Source: Pelotalea chapellei
Lineage (GTDB): Bacteria > Desulfobacterota > Desulfuromonadia > Geobacterales > Pseudopelobacteraceae
Reading direction: 5' to 3'
DNA length: 62,893 nucleotides
Assembly: GCF_018531195.1 (NCBI RefSeq)
Contig: NZ_JAHDYS010000020.1
Location: forward strand, 1-62,893
Positions 55,325-62,893 of this stretch are shown piece after piece; the stretch's first letter is position 1; each line of letters begins with the position of its first letter. The position numbers and the translations under genes were made by a program. The notes below the pieces were generated by a model. That model worked only from the letters and a program-made list of their open reading frames with translations. It was not told where the DNA came from and did not search any database.

Positions 55325-55864
55325 CTATTTCTTGCCAGTTTTCCCGGCTTTTCTCAGGATAGTCTCGTCAGCATATTTGATTCCCTTGCCCTTGTAAGGT
55401 TCTGGTGAGCGAAAGGACCTGATTTTAGCGGCGGTCTGTCCTACCAGTTCTTTATCAAAGCCTTTAATAGATAATTTTGTCATTTTTTCAACATCAATAA
55501 CAATACCATCAGGGATAGGAAAATTAACAGGATGGGAATAACCAAGGCTTAATACAAGTTCCTTACCCTTGACCTCGGCACGATAACCGACGCCATTTAT
55601 TTCCAGGTCGGTTTTAAACCCCTTTGTAACACCAACAACCATGTTGTTGATCAGTGTACGTGTCAGGCCATGGGCTGATCGCGTAGCGGTGAGTTCGTCA
55701 TTGCGAACTACACTGAGACTTGTCTCCGATATATTCAGAGTGACGCAATCCATTATCTGACGTGATAGCTTACCGTTTGGTCCCTGTACTGTAAGTACCG
55801 AGTCGGTGAATGCAAGTTTTACGTCTTTAGTTATTTCTATCGGGAGTTTCCCTATTCTCGACAT
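55325..55864 (-). CDS. rplF: 50S ribosomal protein L6
   Basis: 179 residues with two alpha/beta repeats. Motifs: [10 protein letters not shown] at the start, [19 protein letters not shown], and [16 protein letters not shown] at the C-terminus. It binds near the sarcin-ricin loop. Confidence 0.97.
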   Translation of the reverse strand: MSRIGKLPIEITKDVKLAFTDSVLTVQGPNGKLSRQIMDCVTLNISETSLSVVRNDELTATRSAHGLTRTLINNMVVGVTKGFKTDLEINGVGYRAEVKGKELVLSLGYSHPVNFPIPDGIVIDVEKMTKLSIKGFDKELVGQTAAKIRSFRSPEPYKGKGIKYADETILRKAGKTGKK

Positions 55865-55889
55865 TGCTTCTTACTCCTTGATTTCAAAA

Positions 55890-56288
55890 TTACCAGACGG
55901 TGCAAAGAATTTCGCCACCCACACCAGCTTTACGGGCAGCACTGTCAGTAATGATACCCTTAGAAGTGGAGAGGATAGCGACCCCTAATCCACTCTTTAC
56001 TGACGGGATCTCTTCAGATTTAACATAAACCCGACCGCCTGGTTTACTGACGCGTTTGATTTCATTGATAACAGCGTCTTTTTCATCAATGTATTTCAGA
56101 TATACTCTCAACACACCCTGAAGATTGTCTGAAATAACTTTATAGTTCTTGATGAAACCTTCCTGTTTGAGGACGGTTGCAATATTGACTTTCAAGGTTG
56201 AAGATGGAATGTCAACTTTTTGGTGCTTAACCATGTTGGCGTTTCTTATTCTGGTCAGCATGTCGGCGATAGGGTCTGTCATGGACAT
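55890..56288 (-). CDS. rpsH: 30S ribosomal protein S8
   Basis: 132 residues. [17 protein letters not shown] opens the domain (two codons after the first ATG). The C-terminal half has [18 protein letters not shown] and ends GEILCTVW. Primary 16S-binding protein, and regulator of the spc operon in E. coli. Confidence 0.97.
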   Translation of the reverse strand: MSMTDPIADMLTRIRNANMVKHQKVDIPSSTLKVNIATVLKQEGFIKNYKVISDNLQGVLRVYLKYIDEKDAVINEIKRVSKPGGRVYVKSEEIPSVKSGLGVAILSTSKGIITDSAARKAGVGGEILCTVW

Positions 56289-56326
56289 CGTACTATACTC
56301 CTGTCAATTTCTTAAAGAGTTGTTGA

Positions 56327-56512
56327 TTACCAGCTAGATTTAATCACGCCGGGTATTTGCCCAATAGATGCATATTTACGTAGGCATATTCTGCACATCT
56401 TGAATTTGCGGTAAAACGCCTTGGGACGACCGCAAACCTCACAACGACTATGCTGTTGTACTTTGAACTTTGGTTTACGCTGGGATTTAATGATCATTGA
56501 AACTTTTGCCAC
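56327..56512 (-). CDS. rpsN: 30S ribosomal protein S14 (type Z)
   Basis: 61 residues from a GTG ([13 protein letters not shown]), with GGAGG five bases upstream. CEVCGRP and CRICLRK form a zinc-binding site, making this the short C+ form. Between rplE and rpsH. Confidence 0.96.
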   Translation of the reverse strand: MAKVSMIIKSQRKPKFKVQQHSRCEVCGRPKAFYRKFKMCRICLRKYASIGQIPGVIKSSW

Positions 56513-56532
56513 GGAATCCTCCAAATATATCT

Positions 56533-57072
56533 TTAGTTCCTGAACGGCATGCCCAGGTACTTAAGCAGCGCCCTGCCCTCTTCATCGGTTTTAGCGCTTG
56601 TAACGATTGTTATATTCATACCCTTGATCTTGTCAACAGTATCATAATTAATCTCAGGAAAGATAAGTTGTTCCTTAATCCCAAGAGTATAGTTGCCTTT
56701 ACCATCGAAAGCTTTTGGAGAGACGCCCTTGAAATCTCGCACTCTCGCAAGAGAAACATTCATAAGACGATCAAGAAATTCATACATTCTTTCACGGCGT
56801 AACGTTACCATGCAGCCAATGGGCATTCCTTGACGAAGCTTAAAAGTAGCGATAGACTTTTTGGCCTTGGTAATAACAGACTTCTGTCCGGTAATTGAAT
56901 TAAGCTCTGTAGCCGCGGAATCAAGAATTTTAACGTTTTGAATCGCTTCACCCAAGCCCATATTGACAACTACTTTTATTATTTTAGGCACTTCCATCAC
57001 ATTTTTATAATTGAAGTCAGCCTGCAACTTCTGAACAACATCTGATGTGTAAAATTCTCTCAAACGAGCCAT
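56533..57072 (-). CDS. rplE: 50S ribosomal protein L5
   Basis: 179 residues. Motifs: [49 protein letters not shown], and [25 protein letters not shown] (about 150-176). It binds 5S rRNA and contacts P-site tRNA. AGGAGG lies upstream. Confidence 0.97.
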   Translation of the reverse strand: MARLREFYTSDVVQKLQADFNYKNVMEVPKIIKVVVNMGLGEAIQNVKILDSAATELNSITGQKSVITKAKKSIATFKLRQGMPIGCMVTLRRERMYEFLDRLMNVSLARVRDFKGVSPKAFDGKGNYTLGIKEQLIFPEINYDTVDKIKGMNITIVTSAKTDEEGRALLKYLGMPFRN

Positions 57073-57089
57073 TAATCACTTCCTCCTGT

Positions 57090-57416
57090 TTATTTCTCGA
57101 GAGTATTGTCGCATTTGACACAGACTCTCTGCTTGTCGCCGTTTTCCAAAACCTGTCGCCGAAACCTGACCGGCTTGGCGCATTTTGCGCAATACGGCAT
57201 GACATTGGAGATGTGGATAATGGCTTCCTTCTCCTTGATACCGCCAGGCTCATTGCCGCGTGCCTTTACATGGCGTTTAACCATATTAAGACCTTCAACG
57301 ATAACGCCATTTTTTTTGGGAACAAGTTGAAGAATTTTGCCGGTTTTGTTCTTTTCTTTTCCGGCAATAACCATAACTGTTTCGCCCTTGCTGACATGTG
57401 ATTTTGTGGCTTGCAT
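57090..57416 (-). CDS. rplX: 50S ribosomal protein L24
   Basis: 108 residues. The KOW motif GETVMVIAGKEKNKTGKIL is near the N-terminus, then NMVKRHVKAR and PGGIKEKEAIIHISNV. The C-terminus carries CAKC...CVKC, a probable zinc ribbon absent in E. coli L24. It initiates 50S assembly near the exit tunnel. Confidence 0.96.
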   Translation of the reverse strand: MQATKSHVSKGETVMVIAGKEKNKTGKILQLVPKKNGVIVEGLNMVKRHVKARGNEPGGIKEKEAIIHISNVMPYCAKCAKPVRFRRQVLENGDKQRVCVKCDNTLEK

Positions 57417-57432
57417 CGTTTTCTCCGATTAA

Positions 57433-57801
57433 TTAAAGTACTTCTGGTGCAAGTGAAATGATCTTCATAAACTTTTTGGCACGCAGCTCACGCGCTACCG
57501 GCCCAAATATGCGGCTGCCGACAGGTTCTTTCTGATTGTTGATCACAACACCGGAATTATCATCAAAGCGTATATATGATCCGTCAGGACGCCCAAGTTC
57601 CTTGGCTGTTCTGACAATAACAACTTTGACAACATCGCCTTTTTTTACTTTGGAATTAGGAAGAGCCTCACGTACTGAGGCAACGATGATATCACCGATT
57701 CCTGCATATTTTCGTTTGGACCCTCCCAAAACTTTTATGCAGAATAATTTTTTTGCACCGGAGTTGTCGGCCACATCCAGTATGGATTGCATCTGTATCA
57801 T
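57433..57801 (-). CDS. rplN: 50S ribosomal protein L14
   Basis: 122 residues: [40 protein letters not shown], and [10 protein letters not shown]. Normal length, at the subunit interface. Between rpsQ and rplX. Confidence 0.97.
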   Translation of the reverse strand: MIQMQSILDVADNSGAKKLFCIKVLGGSKRKYAGIGDIIVASVREALPNSKVKKGDVVKVVIVRTAKELGRPDGSYIRFDDNSGVVINNQKEPVGSRIFGPVARELRAKKFMKIISLAPEVL

Positions 57802-57830
57802 TACTCAGTACCCCTGTCTTAAGAGATGCA

Positions 57831-58079
57831 TTAATTGTTAACCTGTTTAAGATTCCACCGCTTATCTTTACTCAAAGGGCGACATTCAATGATCTGCACG
57901 CGGTCGCCAATTTTGCAGCTGTTATTTTCATCGTGTACCTTGTAGGTAACACTTCGTTTTATATATTTGTTGTAAACTGAGTGTTTTACAAGACGATCGA
58001 CCTTGACAACAATTGTCTTGTCCATCCTGTCACTCACTACAACTCCTTCTTGTGTTCTTCGGTGACCGCGTTCACTCAT
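57831..58079 (-). CDS. rpsQ: 30S ribosomal protein S17
   Basis: 82 residues with OB fold: [22 protein letters not shown], split about 12-33, then [18 protein letters not shown]. Binds the 5' domain of 16S rRNA. Confidence 0.97.
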   Translation of the reverse strand: MSERGHRRTQEGVVVSDRMDKTIVVKVDRLVKHSVYNKYIKRSVTYKVHDENNSCKIGDRVQIIECRPLSKDKRWNLKQVNN

Positions 58080-58088
58080 CTGTTGCTC

Positions 58089-58277
58089 CTATGCCTTGCT
58101 CTCGGTGAGGATTGTGTTAATTCTTGCGATACCCTGGCGGATATCTTTAAGTTTAGCAGTATTTTCAAGCCGGCCAGTGTGCAGCTGAAACTTAAGATTA
58201 AAAAGTTCCTGGGTGAGTTCACCCTTTTTGGCTGCAAGCTCGGCAGCAGTCATTTTTCGCAACTCGTTAGGCTTCAT
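58089..58277 (-). CDS. rpmC: 50S ribosomal protein L29
   Basis: 62 residues; start MKPNELRKM, overlapping the rplP end by 11 bases, with AGGAG upstream. Helical hairpin: [18 protein letters not shown] and [15 protein letters not shown]. At the exit tunnel. Confidence 0.95.
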   Translation of the reverse strand: MKPNELRKMTAAELAAKKGELTQELFNLKFQLHTGRLENTAKLKDIRQGIARINTILTESKA

Positions 58278-58689
58278 TGCTTTCACTCCTGGCAATAAAC
58301 TTGGTTGAAAGAGGCAATTTATGTGCCGCGAGCCTAAAGGCTTCACGAGCGATTTCTTCAGTTACACCCTCCATCTCGTAGAGGATCGTGCCTGGTTTGA
58401 TAACTGCAACCCATGAATCTGGCGATCCCTTACCTTTACCCATCCTAGTTTCAGCAGGTTTTGAGGTAAGAGGCTTGTCAGGAAAAACCCGAATCCAAAT
58501 TTTGCCACCCCTCTTAATGTAGCGAGTCATAGCAATACGGGCAGCTTCAATCTGACGGGAATCAAGCCAGCCGCATTCTGTGGCCTGAAGCCCGAATTCT
58601 CCGAAGGAAAGAGTGATTCCACGGCATGGTGTACCGGTCATGCGCCCTTTCATCTGCTTTCTATGTTTAACCCGTTTCGGCATTAACAT
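58267..58689 (-). CDS. rplP: 50S ribosomal protein L16
   Basis: 140 residues: [37 protein letters not shown] (about 50-69), [21 protein letters not shown] start at the second ATG (two codons later) is also possible. Organises the A site and peptidyl transferase region. Confidence 0.96.
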   Translation of the reverse strand: MLMPKRVKHRKQMKGRMTGTPCRGITLSFGEFGLQATECGWLDSRQIEAARIAMTRYIKRGGKIWIRVFPDKPLTSKPAETRMGKGKGSPDSWVAVIKPGTILYEMEGVTEEIAREAFRLAAHKLPLSTKFIARSESNEA

Positions 58690-58717
58690 TGAAACTTACT
58701 CCTGTTCTGCGAAATAG

Positions 58718-59350
58718 TTATTGTCCAGGAAGAACTTCACCCTTAAAAATAAGAACCTTGATACCAATCAAACCATATGTTGTTTTGGCCTCAGCAAAGC
58801 CATAATCAATATCTGCACGAAGCGTGTGAAGGGGCACCCGCCCTTCTCGGTACCATTCGGTACGAGACATTTCAGCCCCACCCAAGCGACCGGAACAAGT
58901 TATGCGGATTCCTTTTGCCCCGAATTTAAGGGCGGAAGTAACGCTTTTCTTCATGGCGCGGCGGAAGGCAATTCTTCGCTCTAACTGAAGCGCCACATTT
59001 TCAGCAACTAACTGGGCATCAAGCTCTGGCTTGCGTACTTCATTAATATTTATAAAAATCTCTTTTGATGTGAGAGTGGACAGTTCCTTCTTTATAGTTT
59101 CAACCTCAGATCCTTTTTTACCGATAATAAGACCCGGCCTAGCAGTAAAAATGTTGATCTTGGTCTTGTTGGCGGCCCGTTCAATTTCGATTTTCGAGAT
59201 ACCTGAACTATATAGTCGCTTTTTCAAAAAAGCACGAATCTTAAGGTCTTCATGAAGAAGTTTTGCGTAATCAGCTTCAGCATACCATTTGGAGTCCCAA
59301 GTCTTTATGACTCCAAGTCTGAAGCCTATTGGATTAATTTTTTGTCCCAA
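58718..59350 (-). CDS. rpsC: 30S ribosomal protein S3
   Basis: 210 residues: [20 protein letters not shown], the KH domain with [14 protein letters not shown], and the C-terminal [21 protein letters not shown] and [14 protein letters not shown]. mRNA entry channel. Slightly shorter at the C-terminus than E. coli S3. Confidence 0.97.
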   Translation of the reverse strand: MGQKINPIGFRLGVIKTWDSKWYAEADYAKLLHEDLKIRAFLKKRLYSSGISKIEIERAANKTKINIFTARPGLIIGKKGSEVETIKKELSTLTSKEIFININEVRKPELDAQLVAENVALQLERRIAFRRAMKKSVTSALKFGAKGIRITCSGRLGGAEMSRTEWYREGRVPLHTLRADIDYGFAEAKTTYGLIGIKVLIFKGEVLPGQ

Positions 59351-59372
59351 ACTACACCTCCGAGTTATAAAA

Positions 59373-59708
59373 CTATTTCGAATCTGAGAGAGTTACACAG
59401 ATATGGCTGGTTGGCTTACGAATTTTGCTGGCGCGCCCCATGGCACGCGGCAAAAATCGTTTGAGCACTGCCCCGCCATCAACAAAGATGGTCTTTACAA
59501 ACAGGCGATCAACATCAGACACACCTTTTTGTTCGGCATTGGCAACTGCTGATTTTAACAGTTTGCTTATAAGTTTTGCAGAAGGTTGCGGGAGAAACCT
59601 CAACGTGTTGAGAGCCTCCTGAATGCCTTTTCCTCTAACAAGATCGACCACCAAGCGGGTCTTTCGCGGGGAAAGGCGAACTGATGTCAGTTTTGCGTTG
59701 GATTCCAT
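59373..59708 (-). CDS. rplV: 50S ribosomal protein L22
   Basis: 111 residues: [20 protein letters not shown] at residues 11-30, the long hairpin loop around [20 protein letters not shown], and VTLSDSK at the end. Lines the exit tunnel. Confidence 0.97.
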   Translation of the reverse strand: MESNAKLTSVRLSPRKTRLVVDLVRGKGIQEALNTLRFLPQPSAKLISKLLKSAVANAEQKGVSDVDRLFVKTIFVDGGAVLKRFLPRAMGRASKIRKPTSHICVTLSDSK

Positions 59709-59723
59709 GTAAAGCTCCCTTAA

Positions 59724-60002
59724 CTACTTCTTAACTTTGCTCTTTTTGTCGGCGGCATGGCCGTGAAAAGTACGAGTTGGGGAAAATTCGCCCAACTTAT
59801 GACCAACCATATTTTCTGTTACATATACGGGTATGAACTTACGGCCATTATGAACTGCTAGGTTGATACCAATAAATTCAGGAGTAATTGTCGAGCGGCG
59901 TGACCAGGTTTTTATAACTTTTTTTGAACCGGGAGTTTCTGCCTGAACCTTCTTATTCAGATGTTCATCTACAAAAGGACCCTTTTTAATTGAACGTGCC
60001 AT
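59724..60002 (-). CDS. rpsS: 30S ribosomal protein S19
   Basis: 92 residues: [50 protein letters not shown]. Head protein with S13. AGGAGG-free but close to rplB. Confidence 0.97.
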   Translation of the reverse strand: MARSIKKGPFVDEHLNKKVQAETPGSKKVIKTWSRRSTITPEFIGINLAVHNGRKFIPVYVTENMVGHKLGEFSPTRTFHGHAADKKSKVKK

Positions 60003-60020
60003 GTTTCAGCCCCTCACGCG

Positions 60021-60845
60021 TTATTTGCTGCGCTTCTTAACAATGAAGCGATCTGATGATTTGTTCGTTCTAGTTTTGTAACCCTTAGTCGGGATACCCC
60101 ATGGGGTTACAGGATGACGTCCGCCAGAGGTACGACCTTCACCTCCACCATGCGGATGATCAACAGGGTTCATGGCAACACCACGTACTTTCGGACGTTT
60201 GCCAAGCCAGCGTGAACGGCCAGCTTTACCAATATTTATTTTTTCATGATCAACATTTCCAACTTGGCCGATGGTTGCATAGCAGTCCTGAAGAACCATG
60301 CGCACTTCGCCAGAAGGAAGTTTGACCTGTGAATATCTGCCTTCTTTAGCCATCAACTGCGCAAAAGTACCAGCACTACGAGCAAGTTGCGCACCCTTGC
60401 CGATTTTAAGCTCGATATTATGGATAATAGTACCAAGAGGAATCGACTTGAGCGGCAGAGCATTACCCGGCTTTATGTCGGCTTCTGGTCCACTGAGTAT
60501 CATATCGCCAACTTTGAGATCTAGAGGCGCTAGGATATAGCGTTTCTCGCCATCAACATAGTGCAACAGCGCAATACGTGCACTTCTGCACGGATCATAT
60601 TCAATGCTGGCCACTTTCGCTGGTATGCTCAGCTTATCACGCCGAAAATCAATGATACGAAACTTCTGTTTATGACCGCCACCCTGATGACGAGAGGTAA
60701 TTCTGCCATAGGAGTTTCTTCCACCTGATTTCTTGAGCTTTACAAGAAGGGACTTCTCAGGTGCTGCGGAGGTGATTTCTTCAAACGTCGAACAGGTCTG
60801 ATGACGACGGCCTGCTGATGTAGGTTTGTAGCTTTTGATTCCCAT
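60021..60845 (-). CDS. rplB: 50S ribosomal protein L2
   Basis: 274 residues. Motifs: [41 protein letters not shown] (about 78-98), the peptidyl-transferase-proximal [18 protein letters not shown], and [12 protein letters not shown]. Confidence 0.97.
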   Translation of the reverse strand: MGIKSYKPTSAGRRHQTCSTFEEITSAAPEKSLLVKLKKSGGRNSYGRITSRHQGGGHKQKFRIIDFRRDKLSIPAKVASIEYDPCRSARIALLHYVDGEKRYILAPLDLKVGDMILSGPEADIKPGNALPLKSIPLGTIIHNIELKIGKGAQLARSAGTFAQLMAKEGRYSQVKLPSGEVRMVLQDCYATIGQVGNVDHEKINIGKAGRSRWLGKRPKVRGVAMNPVDHPHGGGEGRTSGGRHPVTPWGIPTKGYKTRTNKSSDRFIVKKRSK

Positions 60846-60866
60846 TATAAACCCCGAAAGAGTTGA

Positions 60867-61151
60867 TTAAACCTCAAAAAAATCTAAGGACTGACCCTTT
60901 TGAAGGGTCACGTAGGCTTTTTTCCAGTTTGACTTTTTGCCAAAATTACGACCATAACGTTTAACTTTACCTGCAACGTTTACGGTTCTCACTGTTTCAA
61001 CCTTTACCTTGAAGAGATCTTCTACAGCCTTCTTGATCTCAATTTTATTGGCATCTCTATCAACCACCACCGCAACGGTGTTAGTTGCATCACTGCCAAG
61101 AGAAGTTTTTTCAGTGACGTGAGGTTTCTTTATTATCGAATAGATATTCAT
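60867..61151 (-). CDS. rplW: 50S ribosomal protein L23
   Basis: 94 residues: [13 protein letters not shown], then [20 protein letters not shown] and [20 protein letters not shown]. Docking site for trigger factor and SRP. Its start overlaps the rplD stop by four bases. Confidence 0.97.
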   Translation of the reverse strand: MNIYSIIKKPHVTEKTSLGSDATNTVAVVVDRDANKIEIKKAVEDLFKVKVETVRTVNVAGKVKRYGRNFGKKSNWKKAYVTLQKGQSLDFFEV

Positions 61152-61771
61152 TTCTGAAGAGCTCCTTCAACAGATTGTACGGCGCTCTGTGTAATAATAA
61201 TGTTTTTGTACTTCAGCATATCATGAATATTTAACGCATCATGCTTAAGCAGTTTGATATGAGGTACATTACGGCAAGAGAGCTGCAGATTATGCGTGAA
61301 ATTATCAGTTATAATCAGCGAACGCTCAATCTCGAACCGCTTCATAAAGCCAACAAAACCCTTTGTTGAGATTGCATCAAAATCAAGCTTATCCATAACT
61401 GTGATACGCTCATTTTTGAATTGAAATGAGAGTGCTGACCTCAATGCTGCATTTCTGGCTTTTTTGTTCATGCTCAGAGTGTAATCCCTGGGCCGGGGTC
61501 CGAAGGCAACACCACCACCAGGATATTGAGGAGCACGAACATTTCCCTGTCGAGCGTTACCGGTTCCCTTTTGTTTAAAAGGTTTTTTGTTGCTGCCGGC
61601 AACTTCTGAGCGGGTTTTGGTTTTCACTGTTCCAGCTCTACGGTTGGCGAGCTGAATACGGAGAGCAAGGTGCATCAAGTACTCCTTGATCTCAGTATTG
61701 AATACTTCTTCAGACAGCTCTACTTCACCCACCTTCTGTCTGTCCATGTTGAAAACTGCTATCGAAGGCAT
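61148..61771 (-). CDS. rplD: 50S ribosomal protein L4
   Basis: 207 residues. The tunnel loop has [21 protein letters not shown] (split about 54-74) and [22 protein letters not shown] follows. The globular part ends [15 protein letters not shown]. In E. coli it regulates the S10 operon. Confidence 0.97.
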   Translation of the reverse strand: MPSIAVFNMDRQKVGEVELSEEVFNTEIKEYLMHLALRIQLANRRAGTVKTKTRSEVAGSNKKPFKQKGTGNARQGNVRAPQYPGGGVAFGPRPRDYTLSMNKKARNAALRSALSFQFKNERITVMDKLDFDAISTKGFVGFMKRFEIERSLIITDNFTHNLQLSCRNVPHIKLLKHDALNIHDMLKYKNIIITQSAVQSVEGALQK

Positions 61772-61788
61772 ATGAATCTCCCGCTTAA

Positions 61789-62424
61789 TTACTTAATTGC
61801 TTTAACGCTATTTTTAATAATAACTACGTTATTACGATGTCCAGGAATTGCTCCCTTTATCATGAGCAGGTTCTGATCCGCATCCACTCTGACAATTTGA
61901 AGCCTTTGAACAGTTACCTGTACATTACCCATTTGACCAGGCATCTTTTTATTTTTAAATACCCGCGATGGCGTTGCTGAGCAACCAATGGAACCTGGTG
62001 CGCGATGAAAACGCGAACCGTGAGATGCGCGACCGCCAGCAAAATTGTAACGCTTCATGACTCCTTGGAACCCTTTACCAATGCTGGTTCCAGTGACATC
62101 CACGTAGTCACCTTCGGCGAACTGATCAACATTCAGGGTGTCACCGATATTCATTTCATTCAAATTTTCAAATTTGAACTCTTTGAGGTGTCTAAAAACG
62201 CCATGACCTGCTTTGGTGCAATGTCCAAGAAAAGGTTTAGTTGCTGCCGCTGCCTTGGCTGTTTCGAAACCTACTTGAACGGCATCATAGCCATCAGATT
62301 TGGTGGTCTTTTTCTGCAAAACAACGCAGGGACCTGCCTGAACAATTGTCACTGGAAGACAAGTGCCATCTTCCAAGAATATCTGGGTCATGCCCAGTTT
62401 TTTTCCGATTATGCCTTTTTTCAT
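61789..62424 (-). CDS. rplC: 50S ribosomal protein L3
   Basis: 211 residues: [20 protein letters not shown] at the start, [33 protein letters not shown], and [17 protein letters not shown]. Primary 23S-binding protein. Confidence 0.97.
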   Translation of the reverse strand: MKKGIIGKKLGMTQIFLEDGTCLPVTIVQAGPCVVLQKKTTKSDGYDAVQVGFETAKAAAATKPFLGHCTKAGHGVFRHLKEFKFENLNEMNIGDTLNVDQFAEGDYVDVTGTSIGKGFQGVMKRYNFAGGRASHGSRFHRAPGSIGCSATPSRVFKNKKMPGQMGNVQVTVQRLQIVRVDADQNLLMIKGAIPGHRNNVVIIKNSVKAIK

Positions 62425-62450
62425 ATCTGTTCCCGTTCGAAAAAAGTCTA

Positions 62451-62759
62451 TTAAAGTTTAATTTCTACATCTACACCAGCAGACAGGTCCAATTTCATGA
62501 GTGCGTCTACTGTTTGTTGCGTTGGATCAAGTATATCGATCAGACGTTTGTGAGTCCTAATCTCAAACTGATCACGTGATTTCTTATCAACATGTGGTCC
62601 ACGAAGTACACAGTACTTGTTTATCACAGTTGGTAGCGGAATAGGACCAGCAACACGGGCACCGGTTCTTTTAGCAGTATCAACAATTTCATTTACGGAC
62701 ACATCAAGTAACTTGTGGTCGTACGCCTTGAGGCGGATTCTGATCTTCTGGCTCTGCAT
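62451..62759 (-). CDS. rpsJ: 30S ribosomal protein S10 / NusJ
   Basis: 102 residues: [32 protein letters not shown], and [17 protein letters not shown]. Acts in the 30S head and as NusE in antitermination. It follows tuf. Confidence 0.97.
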   Translation of the reverse strand: MQSQKIRIRLKAYDHKLLDVSVNEIVDTAKRTGARVAGPIPLPTVINKYCVLRGPHVDKKSRDQFEIRTHKRLIDILDPTQQTVDALMKLDLSAGVDVEIKL

Positions 62760-62779
62760 TGATATCCTCGTATCGTTAC

Positions 62780-62893
62780 TTATTCAATAATCGAACTGAC
62801 GACGCCGGCGCCAACGGTACGTCCACCTTCACGGATCGCAAAACGAAGACCTTCGTCCATAGCGATCGGAGTGATCAAGTTAACAGTCACAGC
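62780..62893 (-). CDS. tuf: Elongation factor Tu, C-terminal end (5' part beyond window)
   Basis: 37 codons visible on the minus strand: the last strands of domain 3, with [20 protein letters not shown] and [10 protein letters not shown], then TAA. The rest of the gene lies past the window edge. Position before rpsJ is typical of the str-S10 junction. Confidence 0.95.
   Translation of the reverse strand, partial: AVTVNLITPIAMDEGLRFAIREGGRTVGAGVVSSIIE

Overview
The window reads as a chromosomal segment of a Gram-negative bacterium, most probably of the Geobacter/Desulfuromonadota type. LpxC, a periplasmic-type beta-barrel protein and SecA with a SEC-C tail point to an outer membrane. The block ispE - tRNA-Gln - prs - rplY - pth - ychF and the rpsF - rpsR - DUF2232 - rplI operon match gene orders I know from Geobacter relatives. 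An NtrY/NtrX pair, a family II CBS pyrophosphatase and receiver proteins fit the same group. The species assignment is inference. I see no insertion sequence, prophage, integrase or CRISPR array.

Layout. 1-3.1 kb is the 3' end of a very long Ig-like repeat protein, cut by the window edge. 3.2-5.5 kb is the small ribosomal operon rpsF-rpsR-DUF2232-rplI on the minus strand, with a strong promoter and a leader that looks like the S6:S18 autoregulatory RNA motif. 5.5-10.2 kb holds a DUF2156 protein, a class I aminotransferase, a DUF2721 membrane protein and the agmatine-to-putrescine pair aguA-aguB. 10.3-16.7 kb is a plus-strand housekeeping block (ispE, tRNA-Gln, a B12-binding radical SAM protein, prs, rplY, pth, ychF). 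16.7-20.2 kb has lpxC, cysE and a class I fumarase.

20.3-25.9 kb is the most accessory-looking part: an orphan NarL/LuxR regulator, a PilZ protein, an outer-membrane barrel, a small secreted protein, several small unrecognised genes, a rhomboid protease with a zinc ribbon, a small HTH protein and a DUF815 AAA+ ATPase. 26-32.2 kb carries a long-form GAPDH, two cold-shock proteins, WrbA, a CBS/DRTGG pyrophosphatase and an RhlE-type helicase. 32.2-40.2 kb runs plus: secA, argJ, a receiver protein with a long disordered linker, trpD, trpC and a small membrane protein. 40.2-47.2 kb is a minus-strand set ctpA, ntrX, ntrY, a UbiB-family kinase and a short phasin/UbiK-like protein, divergent from a DUF327 gene.

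47.8-62.9 kb is the S10-spc-alpha ribosomal superoperon on the minus strand, from the 3' end of tuf (window edge) through rpsJ to rplQ, including rpmJ and rpmD, which are under 60 codons. infA is not between map and rpmJ.

Most of the window is core metabolism and translation. The less ordinary items are: the S6:S18-like leader of rpsF; a branched RNA-like structure upstream of secA; a weak terminator between a cold-shock gene and a helicase gene; a translationally coupled UbiB/UbiK-like pair; a receiver protein with a PopZ-like C-terminal helix; and identical extended -10 promoter motifs in front of small unrecognised genes.
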